A DNA stretch of 64,000 nucleotides from Corylus avellana (taxonomy: Eukaryota > Streptophyta > Magnoliopsida > Fagales > Betulaceae): positions 34,592,590 through 34,656,589 of the forward strand of contig NC_081543.1 in NCBI RefSeq assembly GCF_901000735.1, read 5' to 3'. Under the pieces are notes generated by a model. That model was not told the origin of the DNA and ran no database searches. It saw only the letters and a program-made list of their open reading frames with translations. This document shows positions 1 to 10,059 of the stretch, piece by piece; the first letter of the stretch is position 1; every line of letters begins with the position of its first letter. The translations under genes and the position numbers were made by a program.

Positions 1-1979
1 CCTACAACTAAGATGTGTCTATTGCTGCTGCATAGCTTAATAAAAGGTGGAGAACTTGTCTTGGATTATGGTACAGGCTCTGGGGTTCTTGCAGTCGCAG
101 CAGTTAAGGTAATCTTTTTTTAACATTGTGCATGACCCTTTTACTTTAAATGAAAACGAAACCTCATTCATTAATGTTATCATGAACCTTAGCATATTGC
201 AGTTTTCCCTTTGCTGTTTATCTGGTAGCATGCAATTAACTTCTTGATCATTCATGGCTGGTATCATCAATATAAATCTTAATACAACTCGACTGCTGCT
301 TCTTCTTTTACCCCTTTCTTATCATATGCATTGCTTACTACCCCAATCCCATGTTTGTTTGAAATTTCTTGGATTCTCCAAAATTCTCGTCAAAATAAGT
401 CATTAGCAATGATTTCCTTTTGTTTTTGAAATGATTTTCTATAAAATGAAGAATTATTGCAAATACCAACTAATCCTCTAATCCATATGCATTGCTTACT
501 ACCCCATTTTCTTATCATATGCATTGCTTGCTACCCCAATCCCATGTTTGTTTGAAATTTCTTGGATTCTCCAAAATTCTCGTCAAAATAAGTCATTAGC
601 AATGATTTCCTTTTGTTTTTGAAATGATTTGCTATAAAATGATGAATTATTGCGAATACCAATCCACCAATCCAACTTTGTCACTATATCTGGGATTGCA
701 GTTTGGTGCTGCCTTATCAGTTGGAATTGATGTAGATCCCCAAGCCATTACATCTGCATGCCAGAATGCTTCCCTGAACAACATAAGACCTGAGAAAATG
801 CAATTACACCTGGTTCCTGGTAAAGCCTGTCCCCCCTCCATGAATGAAAGGACATGTGGAGTTGTGGAAGAACCGAAGTCAAATGGTATGGGGTTTATCT
901 GTGGAACAGAGCAGTATGATGTGGTCATTGCAAATATACTTTTAAATCCTTTGTTAGAGTTGGCAGATAATATTGTCTCTTATGCCAAACATGGATCTGT
1001 CGTTGGTCTCTCTGGTATTCTATCTGAGCAGGTATGTTCCCAGCATAGATGAATCATCACACATGACATGTACCTAGGTGAAATTTAAGAAAATTACGAT
1101 AATGGCTAGAAATGGTAAAGTTACGGTCAGTGTGGCAAGCTCACCGAACATTTCACAGTAGAAAATACTTTTCTGAACTTCTACCATCCAGGTTCTGTTT
1201 TTCAGTTGAATATTACATAAACCATGTCTTATATTGTAGAAAGCACGTCATTCTAAATATTAAAGAAGTTGTCAACTTGAAGTTTGAACACTTTTCAACT
1301 ATGCATATGTTACTATTAATGCTCCCTCTGTCCCCAAATTGTAGTCCCATTTGAGAGTGCAAATATTTAAGAAGAATACCCTACATACACAGTCACTTTT
1401 TAACTTTTTCCATTTTTATCCTACATTGTACTTCTTATTTGAAAAATAATTTGTTTTTAACTTTTTGTTAGTACTATTGTGGAGGCTATTATGGAAAACC
1501 AAATACAAGTTGCTTTTGACTTTTTAACAAGGGATAATAACTTTGAGATATCCCAAAATGGAAAAGAATGGACTATTAATTAGGGACACATGGGAGATTT
1601 TTTTTTTTTTTCTTTTTTTTTTTAGGTAAAGTAATCCTTTAAGCTAGAGAAACAAAACGCTTTGGTTTCTTGGAAATGATTCATTGAGGAGTTCCACTGG
1701 TTTTCTTAGTGGCCAAAGCTTCCATGCATTAGTTTTATGCTACATACAACCTAATTTTGTCTGATTTTCTTGCCATTGGCATACATAGAACCCTGGGTGG
1801 GATATAGAAATCTTACTTTATTGATATAGATCCCTAGACCAGATTTTGTTGTGATCATGTATTTTATGCAGGTTCCATATATTATAGAGCGATATTCACC
1901 ATTCTTAGAAGGCATATCTGTGTCAGAGATGGATGACTGGGCCTGTGTGAGTGGCAGAAAGAAAAGAAAATCTTGCTGA
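1..1979 (+). CDS. PrmA-type ribosomal protein L11 methyltransferase-like protein, C-terminal exons (5' end off window)
   Basis: Three coding exons can be joined in phase: 1-108, 702-1031 and 1872-1979 (TGA), with GT-AG introns, giving the last 181 residues. The first exon carries the SAM-binding glycine loop ([14 protein letters not shown]). The second has the acidic strand-2 end ([10 protein letters not shown]) and the PrmA-type segment [15 protein letters not shown], where bacterial PrmA has NILAxPL. The family trimethylates ribosomal protein L11; plant homologues are presumed to act in organelles, but the N-terminus with any transit peptide is outside the window. The protein ends in a basic stretch (GRKKRKSC). 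An insert rich in Pro, Cys and Glu (about residues 66-90 of the visible part) separates the strand-2 acid from the DVVIANI strand. The gene runs tail to tail with the minus-strand KIN-like gene, about 565 bases between stop codons. Confidence 0.85.
314..672. repeat. 193-bp tandem duplication inside intron 1 of the PrmA-like gene
   Basis: The block beginning ATCATATGCATTGCTTACTA at 321 recurs at 514 (with one change), and the two copies run in parallel for about 155 bases to about 480 and 672 with few substitutions. A third partial copy of the start lies near 481. The second copy ends about 30 bases before the exon 2 acceptor at 701, so the branch-point region is part of the duplicated material. 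Confidence 0.85.
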
Positions 1980-2543
1980 CTGCTGAGGAAACTTTCAGTT
2001 TGCAAAAGTTTGATGGTTGATCATTGAAAGCTTGCAAAAGTTGCGAAACTTTCAACTTTCAACTTGCCTTGATTAAGAAGCTAAGCAGTTAGCATCGACC
2101 GTTGATCATTGCTGTCCGATGCAAGCCTATGGTGTCTGTCTGGTAGATTTCTACAGCCTGGAAGTTGCTACTTTCTATTTCTTCTTGTAATATGAACATT
2201 TACATGCATGATGCAATTTAATTAACATTACCAGCTTTATCCAAGTAAAAGAGCCAACTCTTATTTTCTGCCTTTGATGTGTAATTAATCTGTCATGCAG
2301 GAATGGCTCAAAGAAATGCAAGGCTACAGGAAAAGTCACGGAAGTCTTTCTAATCCGATATATAACATCAATAAGAGCAAGAATTATTAAAGAAATTACA
2401 AAGTACAAGAAAAACAAAAATTCATGAATTAAAATCAATAAGTACAAAGTTTATTTTGGGAAGAATCTTGGGTCTCCAACAGTGATTTGATTGATGATAA
2501 AGAAAGATAATTTTTGGTTCTCCCTCGATGAGCTTCATTAGTT
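1980..2543. other. Convergent 3' ends; no further gene seen
   Basis: This spacer lies between the stop of the methyltransferase gene and the stop of the minus-strand KIN-like gene. It presumably holds both 3' untranslated regions. Short frames here have no recognisable content. Confidence 0.5.
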
Positions 2544-3066
2544 TCATTTGTTTGCACCAAGTGTACTCTTAACAGTATCAGCAGCCCCTTGCGCCTTGGA
2601 CTTCAGCTGCTCACCGCTCTGCAAATACAACGCCATATGTAAGCAATTAGCAACAAAATGAAGCTTAAACATAGAAGCAGGTTGTGTTAATACAATTAAA
2701 GACGCTTTTGGTCAAATCGAAAATGTTTTCGGTTTGCACATTATTTTTTGTCGCACTAAACATCGGAAAATATTTTCCAAAAAACCATTGTATGTGGAAG
2801 CAAAAGGAGCCTTAGTTAGTTAAAAAAACTAATATTGAACCTCTTGGCATGATTGCTTGGCACCTTGGGCAGCATTGTTTGCCTTGTCCATCATGCCGCA
2901 TGTCTTTTCCTGGAATTCAAAACATTCATATCAATGTCATATGTAGAAATGTTCATACATGAAATGATTCATCTGTCTTAGATGTATGATGCATACGCAT
3001 GAACATGTATGTAGTATAACTCACCTCAGCTTGGCCCTTGGTCTGGTCAGCTTGGTGACTTGCATT
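2544..3066 (-). CDS. KIN1/KIN2-type small LEA/cold-stress protein, first exon not located
   Basis: Three in-phase minus-strand exons are visible: 3066-3025, 2909-2841 and 2618-2544 (TGA), all with AG acceptors, the two internal ones with GT donors. They encode 61 residues: NASHQADQTKGQAE, then EKTCGMMDKANNAA and the QGAKQSCQE block, then SGEQLKSKAQGAADTVKSTL and GANK. This is the Ala/Gln/Lys-rich, hydrophilic, low-complexity pattern of plant KIN/ABA-inducible proteins (about 65-70 residues), including the family-typical EK..MMDKA and KAQGA.D.VK segments. The first exon should encode only about five residues ending in SQ or similar; I found no convincing ATG-donor pair between 3070 and 4250. 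Either the intron is long and holds the repeat at 3517-4010, or the gene is broken. Function is inferred from family membership: protection under cold or drought. Confidence 0.7.
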
Positions 3067-4240
3067 CTGGGATTGAAAAACAAACACACAAATGCAAATG
3101 CCTGAGATATGAAATATTAAGTCCAACTTAATTGGGTGATGGATTAATGTGAGGGAAATTTTTAATTTATAAGATTTTCAAACCAATGCATTGCTTTGCA
3201 CGTGTATGCTTGTTGGGCATTAATTTTGCCTTTGGACCAGGAGGGAGGAGCTGCTTCTGATGAGACTTGTTATTCCATTCAAAGTCTGTTATGATTTTTG
3301 AGGGATATGGAGAATTTGTCCTTGAGAAAACGGTTGGTTTTGGGTTAGAGAAAAGTCAATGTTATTGAGTTTTTCATTTCCCTCTTGGGGTAAATATATA
3401 GCTTATCAAGGCATTTCAATATTTATTTTGCATTGGTACATGCATAAAATTGGGACTAGTTTAGAAGACCATAGTCTCAACATATGAATGTTAAATAATA
3501 ATAATAATAATAATATCCGCTCGGCCAACCCAAGTGATCATGTATTATGCGAGACCAGAAACCTATAGTTTGGGCCATGTTGCTCAAACCCAAACCACGA
3601 GCCCCGGTCACCCCATGGGAACTAATGTGCCAGCACAACAGTAGCATCAAGAACGTTAAGAGTGATGCACATAGAATAACTACCCACTAGTCTTGTTTTA
3701 ACCGTCAGCAAACATAGAATTTGGCACAGTATCAAGTCACAGGGACAACATGCCAATAAGCCGTAATTCAGCAGCACACCAGAACAAGGATGTAACCCGA
3801 CGTCATGCTTGGCCAAGGCCGTACCCCATCGGCAAATGACACCTAGCCAAAGGTCGTACCTTGTTAGTGGAAACCTTGCATAAGCAAAGGACATGTGATT
3901 ATTTCAGGTACAATCATATAATCATTCTCACTGTTAACATTCTAGCTCACTCTCAAAGCAATTAACTTTTTCGTCCTAGCTATCTCAATCATTGGAGGTT
4001 TTTTACTGACACTCCCGACAATTTTAAATCAAAAAGGATTTCTTTGCAACGCAAATATAATGGTAAAGCTTTATTAATGTCCAAAGAAAACAAATAAATA
4101 CAAATCAAATCAAATCATATGGAGTAATTTAGAATAAACAACAAATTTAGTCTATATAAATTTTAGGATTTAATCAAATAAAGAAACAAATAAATACACA
4201 GTAAAAAAAAAAAAAAAAAAAAAATTCTTACTAAAGCTCG
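3067..4240. other. Upstream region or first intron of the KIN-like gene
   Basis: No coding sequence was recognised. It holds an (AAT)n run near 3495-3515, the LTR-like relic at 3517-4010 and a long A-run at 4204-4224. Confidence 0.4.
3517..4010. mobile_element. Probable LTR-type retrotransposon relic (non-coding)
   Basis: This block of more even base composition in AT-rich surroundings shows the style of decayed plant Ty3/gypsy LTRs, ending in a run like 'CATTGGAGG...CTGACACTCCCGAC' that resembles the leader region of such LTRs. A second, diverged block of the same flavour lies at 7660-8060. No coding domains, target duplication or LTR pair are seen, so the call rests on resemblance only. 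Confidence 0.3.
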
Positions 4241-4777
4241 TGTTTCTAAATTTTCATATTCATGTTTATGGAAAGATAATATATGTTTCTGAAACATGGA
4301 TCCAAACATTCAAAAAGTGAAATATATACCCATGCAGACTCTAAACTTTGGCAAGTGATGAGGAGTTTATAGTACTGTAAATTTGCCTGTTCTGACAGCT
4401 TTGGCAATTGATTGGTTGCAGTAGGTTGATGCTGATAAGAACCCTTTTCTTTTTTATTTCTAATAAAAACTCGAGGAAGTAATAATGCGAACAGATTATT
4501 TCTAATATAAACTAACAGGAAGATAGGGTCATTGATATGACAACAGTAGCCACCATTTTTGCCTACAGTTATTACATTAAAATACTGCACCAAGAATTTT
4601 GAGGGCTTCAGGTGCTGGTAAAAAAAAAAATCACTAGTCACTTTATCAGAGGCTTCTTATTCCCTCATAATCTCTCAGCGGATGCCCTCCTTCGATGAGG
4701 CAGCAAGCAAGCAATATGACCATCCTCTGGGGTTGAAAAGCTCTCTCAGAAAAGAACCCTGGTTGAAGATTCCAATG

Positions 4778-7187
4778 TCAGCGCTTGAGTTGCCTCCTAG
4801 CCAAAGCAGGCGCCTTCTTTGGAATATAGACCTTGTAGCTCACCTGGAAAAACAATATTTAAACAATCATGTATTATATAGGTCAGCAGCTAGATATATT
4901 AAACAACAAAACCGAATAGTTACACGTTACTCCCTTGGAGACTAATGCAAAATCTAAGATGGATTGAAATATTCACCTGCACCATCTCACCACCCCGCAT
5001 TACAGTCATTGTCTTCTGCTCAAACTGTGAGCTGTCTGTAGTCTCATCCTGCGGTTTATTTGAACCATTCTCTGCTAGCTTAGACTTAATGCAAGAAGAA
5101 GACTCAGAAGCAGTAAAACCACATGCATCTTTTAAGTCTTCATTATAATTGCTACTTGGGGTCATAGTTTGAGCAGTTTTTGCAGAATGCTTAACTAAAG
5201 CACTCTCAGAGTCAGTCATCAACAAATTTGCTTGTTGAAGTTCATCTGAAGCGGGTGTTTGCTTCAGAGGGTTGTGGGTTTTTAATGAATAATGCCTCAA
5301 TGCTGGTGTAGCCAACTTTGGTCTATTAATTACAGAACCAACAGCTGAGCTAACCTTTTCATTCTCCTCCTCAGCAAGAGCCACCTGATCAGGTGCACAA
5401 GCAAGTTCCTGCTTGGCAGACCCAGATTCATGGCCACCATCCTTCCTGTTCGGAGTCTTATCATCATCTGGTAAATAACAGTCGGAATCTCTCCTCAGTG
5501 CAGGCACACTGATTTCTTTTAGTTCTTGGGTTGCACCAACCGATTCAGCACCATCTTCCTTGGGGATCTTAATTTGAACTAAATCAGCTTTTGCAGTGGT
5601 TGGTTGTTTCATGTCACCATCACTCTCATCTTTCTTACTAGCAGGAGCATTTGCATTTGTTTGGAGCCCTCCTCGAAACCTTCTTAGATTTTCCAAAGCC
5701 CTTTGTCTTAAAATTGACTCCAAATCATCACCATTCACGCTACCAGTGACCCCAGTCACTTTTCCTTTCACAAAATCATTTGTCTCAACACCACTGCTGC
5801 TAGGATTACTCCCAATGTATCGCCCCTCAACTTCCCTTCCACTTTCTATAAGTTCAGTGCCAACAAGTTCTTCTCCTTCCTCATTCTCCACCCTCATTTT
5901 CTTCTCAGATGCAACATTTGACTGATGATCTAACTCCCTCTTATGCCCCCCATCATTACTATCATTGCTTCTGCAAGAAGGATAATCATCATTATCATAT
6001 ACAATCTCTTCTTTGTGCTCATCCTTATTTGCCACACTGCCGTCTTTTTCCTCTACCATAACTGTAATAACTGATCTCAGACGTTTCACATTGTTCTCAC
6101 CAGCCTTTTTCTCCTCATCTAGGTATTTGTTACCTTCACTACTCCGACTGCATGAAGAATGACTCCTTGATCTATATCTTCTCTCTTTGGTTCCACTTTT
6201 AACCTTCTTCAATTTCCTTTTTTCTTTGTCTTTTCTTTCAGACCGGCCCCTACGCTTCTCAAACTCACTCTCATGACTGCTAGTACTCCTATCCCAACAA
6301 GTTTCACAGCTGTTCGACGCTCTACTCATGGAACTTACACTAGCTTCTCTCCTAGGCTTGTTCTTCTTGTGGGTCCTCTTCCTCCCTACCTCAGAACCAT
6401 TCTTTCTCTTTGAACCAATTCTTTTCCTCACACGAGGAGGCTCCGCGCTACTTTCAAGGCTATGAGAGCGCCTTCGAGCCCTCTTCGTACTCTCCTCCCT
6501 ACTCTCGGGGCTATGAGAGCGCCTTCGGGCCTTCTTCTTACTGCCTTTCACAACTTTTCGAGAACGAGACCGAGCCCTTCTACTTCTATAGTTATCCTCA
6601 GAACTAGAACATGAAACTGACATGGAACTTCTCGAATCATCATCACCCAAACAAGGAGAATCATCACGGCGACGAAGCTTCTTGGATTTATCATATTTCC
6701 TACTCCTACTCTTATCTCTCTTCCTTGTTCGACCCTAGACCAGCGACATATGTACACACATATATAAGTTGGCATTAAGGACACAAAAGTGAAAGACCCA
6801 TAAACCAGTAGAAAAATTAATAAGCAACCCAAAATTAAAAATTTCATCTTTTTCTTTCCCCATTCATTAGGATCTCAAAAAACAAAATCCTAAACCAATT
6901 CTAGCCATTCAGCTTAACAAAGTTTAAATCAAATAATTAGTATTTATGGGTACCCCAGTAAACAAAGAAGCATAAGCTCCAGAACCTCGAATTTACTATT
7001 TTTTCCCCCAAAATTTTCTCGACCAAACAAAGGGTTACTCTTTTACAGTTCAACAAAATGAAAGGAGAACAGAAAACCCCAACACACACACATGTAAATA
7101 CGTGTATAGAGAGAGCGAGAGAGAAGAGTTAAAAACCTGAGAGGAATTCTTGGAGCGTTTTTTCTTATAAGAAGAAGATTTTCCCAT
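4778..7187 (-). CDS. Arginine/serine-rich nuclear protein with conserved plant C-terminal block
   Basis: Three exons join in phase: 7187-7137 (MGKSSSYKKKRSKNSSQ), 6734-4977 and 4843-4778 (TGA), giving 624 residues. Residues ~18-220 are an RS/SR- and Lys-rich tract with many RSRSR, RRRSHSPES and SRSHSS dipeptide runs. They include two near-tandem copies of an ARRRSHS(P/L)ES repeat at about residues 86-118. A short motif LESILRQRALENLRRFRGG (about 354-372) and the end of the protein (MVQVSYKVYIPKKAPALARR, then QLKR) are the parts that look conserved among plant RS-rich proteins of unknown role. RS domains usually place proteins in nuclear speckles and the spliceosome; there is no RRM here, so a splicing-factor accessory or scaffold role is inference. 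A possible 5'-UTR acceptor sits 12 bases before the ATG. Confidence 0.88.
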
Positions 7188-8296
7188 CTGGGTTACCTGC
7201 AAAGAATCAAAATTAAAAATAAAACGAACAAAAAAATGAAAGAGGGCAAAGAAAAACCAAAATCGTTAGAGCCTGAGAGGGTGAAAAGAATTGGGATTGA
7301 AATAAAAGGATTGGAAATTGCAGAGAATGAAAATAAAGGCAGTGCTGCTTCCTAATCTGTTAAACGCACTGATCTGGAACCAAACTCTTTTATACCTTTT
7401 TCACAAAAGCACCCAAAAAAAAAAATGTATATATATATAATTTAATTATTTAAATAGCCAAAGGTGAGTTGATGTTTATGACCAATGTTTCCAGATTGAT
7501 TTTTTAATCTTATCGGGTAAGCAATTGAACTAAAAATTAGAAAACTAATTGAACCGATGGGATTTAAAAAAAAAGAAGGTAAATATATATATATATATAT
7601 ATAACTACACTAATAATTAGACTGATCCTCATATTTAAATGACTAAAATCAATACCAATTGATATACCGATTACCCACTAGACTAGTCCCGAGTTGATAA
7701 TACAGGTTTAGGCTGAGTCATTGAGCCCAAGCCACAAACCACGATGGGCCTAGCGAATTAATAAGGCAATCGCTCATATAAGAATGAGAGATACCGTACA
7801 GAAGATAACTACTATGTTACCTCCTTTCAATTATTTCATTGTTCTTGGTGAGAAATCAAGCAACATCCTTAACTTGCCAGTGAGCATATAATGCTTCACA
7901 AGATCTAATAGCGCTCACAACCTACCGACAAACAAGGAATTCGGCACCACTACTCTGTTAGAATCGTACCTCACTAAATGACACGAATTAAACATCTTGC
8001 TTCACCAAGGGCATACCATATCAAAGGACGACACATGGTTAAAACCAAACGAGAGCAATGTTTAATACCGTGCTAAAAACTATGATTTACTGTCCATAAT
8101 CCATATGCAAAACTCAAGAATTAGTGAAACAAAGCATATACGTGTTCCTTGTATTTAAAACCAACCCCTTTCTCCATATTTAAATGTCTCCATTCGCGAA
8201 ACCCGGAGGGCAAAATACATGATTTAATAATCATAATTATTTTTTTTGGACATACACATATTTTAGCCATTAAAAAATGAGAATAACTTATATGAA
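7188..8296. other. Upstream region of the RS-rich gene with simple repeats and a diverged LTR-like block
   Basis: It contains the 5'-UTR and promoter of the minus-strand RS-rich gene, a (TA)n run at 7587-7603, and from about 7660 to 8060 a non-coding block of the same character as 3517-4010. I see no gene. Confidence 0.4.
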
Positions 8297-8521
8297 GAGG
8301 TTGCACAAAATCTGCCTTTTGTGCCCACCATTCCCAACCTGACACATTAGTCAATTTCACAATAACGAAAAAAATACATCTACACCAGATTATGCACTAT
8401 ATGAAATAAAAAATTAATTTTTTTTTAAATAAAATAAAACCAAAATTGAATGGGTGGCTGACTGGCCACCCCTCCCCCACTTGAGGTGGCTGGTGGGAGG
8501 TGCCACGCCGGCCACCCCCAT

Positions 8522-8670
8522 CTAGAGGGAGGCGGAAATGGGGATGAAGTGTTTAGATTTGGAGGGTTTGGTGGTTGCGGCGGTGAAGGGTTCTTGGGTT
8601 TGAAGAAGCTCTGCATGTCGAAGGTGGCGATGGGCTGCTGTTGCTGGTTTGGGTTACCAGACGAAGCCAT
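8522..8670 (-). pseudogene. Captured 5' exon fragment resembling VARICOSE/EDC4 N-terminus
   Basis: Reading minus from an ATG at 8670 gives MASSGNPNQQQQPIATFDMQ, then SFFKPKNPSPPQPPNPPN and a Pro/Ser tail ending PFPPPS, after which the frame runs into transposon sequence (RWGWPAWH). The pattern MASSGNPN..FDMQ.FFKP..P followed by proline-rich sequence is how plant VARICOSE-type (enhancer of mRNA decapping 4) proteins begin. About 145 bases upstream of the ATG (to about 8815) have the composition of a normal 5'-UTR, so leader and first exon appear to have been taken together. The frame stays open from about 9009 through the exon to 8425, making a chimeric 194-codon frame. No WD40 or later VARICOSE domains are present. 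Confidence 0.6.
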
Positions 8671-9001
8671 GGAAAGCGAGAAAGAGGGAGGAGGTTTGAG
8701 ATGAGGGAACTTGGAATATACCTTCTTGTGAGTGTCTAAGAGTTTGAGATCTAAGTGAAGGATTTTGGGTTTGGGGGCTGTGGAAAACCCCAAGAAGAAG
8801 AAGAAGACGACTTTCAAAGAGAAGAGGGTGTGGTGACTTTGGGAGCCACCCCATGGCCTAGGGGTGGCTTGCCAGCCACCCCCCTGAGCTGGGGGCGGCG
8901 ACCTCCCTATGCAGCCACCCCAAGTGGGGGAGGGGTGGCTAGCCAACCACCCCTTTAAATTTTGGTTTTGTTTTTTTTTAAAAAAAAATATATATATATA
9001 T

Positions 9002-9072
9002 AACCACACCAGATTATACTCTATATATATATATATATATATATATCATATAGAGTATAATCTGGTGTGGTT
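9002..9072. repeat. Perfect-stem hairpin around a (TA)n loop at the right end of the Pack-type element
   Basis: AACCACACCAGATTATACTC at 9002 is repeated as its reverse complement ending at 9072, with an alternating TA spacer. The same 5' motif occurs once at the left terminus (about 8382), so the right terminus carries an extra inverted copy. Confidence 0.85.
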
Positions 9073-9160
9073 GTGTGTTTGTTTTAAGTATAAGTCTAGT
9101 AAAATTGGCTTATGTGTCAGCTTCTAGTTGGTGCACAAAAATCACCTTTTGTGCAACCTC

Positions 9161-10059
9161 ACCACCAAAGATGCTCTCTTGAAAAATACATAGACTTTCT
9201 ATTTGATATTTGGAGTTTAAAAAAGTCTCCAGATAATTTTTTTTTTAAAAAAAAAAAATCAATCAAGTCTACTAATAAAATTATATATTTTATGTGGCAG
9301 CTAATGTGATTATAAAGATTAAAATAGATCATGACCCTTGTAATCTTTGTTTTCAAATCTTTATGAACATGTTTAAGTCTCAAAAGAACCATTAAGCTCA
9401 AACGTTACATGGATGATGGAATGACATATTATACCCAAGATTATAAAAGCATTAAAAATATATTAATTAAATTAATTTTGGATTCTTTTCTCCTTTTGGA
9501 GAAAATAAATTATTGATGCAGCAAAAATATAAACAAATTATTGATTCAGGTTTTGTAGGAGAAATGCAAGTGGTGCCAAGGATGTTATTTAGAGTAATGA
9601 TTCTTTGAGTCCTCCCAAATATGACGTAACTTTTAAAAGGCAAGGCATAATGAAATTAGATATTTTCACCTTAATTTTCCTCCCGAATGCAACTGCTTGT
9701 GGTGGGGTATCGGCCAAATCGGTAATGGTAGGGTATTTTGTCTATCGTTTTGACAAAGTCAGTTAAGTCGGTGAAATTACCAACTTCATTATGAAGCTAC
9801 CGTCACTTTTGAGCCTTTTAATGAATTTTAGGAAAGCTCCAAATTGACTAATCTTTTTAGGGTGATAACGCAGATGTGGCTAACGTTTTTCCTTGAGTCG
9901 TTACAACTCAGGTTCCAAAAATTAAACACTATCTAAAGGAAGAAATATATCACCCAAGGATCACAACAATTACATTATTTAAACATTATTTAATCATACA
10001 CATAAGCAGTGAGTCTCTTCTCAATTGTCTAAATCTCTTTAAAGAAATGACGTTGGATC
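9161..10059. other. Intergenic; nothing recognised
   Basis: AT-rich spacer and presumed 3' side of the yippee-like gene. No gene or clear repeat was identified. Confidence 0.5.

Larger units (their letters stand above)
8297..9160. mobile_element. Non-autonomous DNA transposon with long, multi-part inverted termini carrying a host exon (Pack-type)
   Basis: The two ends are inverted copies over most of 150-200 bases. The outer pair is GAGGTTGCACAAAA at 8297 and its complement ending at 9160. Next comes GACACATTAGTCAATTT versus GACACATAAGCCAATTT, then ACACCAGATTAT..ACTATATGA, then AAACCAAAATT, and last a GC-rich segment GGCCACCCCTCCCCCACTTG matching the complement of 8920-8940. The centre is a host-gene fragment (see 8522-8670). 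Long terminal inverted repeats around a captured exon are typical of Pack-MULEs. I could not find the expected 9-bp target duplication, so the superfamily and the exact ends are uncertain. Confidence 0.7.

Noticed and set aside
1..1979. Bacterial or organellar origin for the PrmA-like sequence
   Set aside because: It is interrupted by introns with canonical splice sites and lies among plant nuclear genes, as expected for a nuclear gene of bacterial ancestry.
5596..5925. Plus-strand frames inside the RS-rich gene (also 4945-5148 and 6410-6607)
   Set aside because: Antisense shadows of the 624-residue minus-strand protein, whose repeats and splice phases are coherent.
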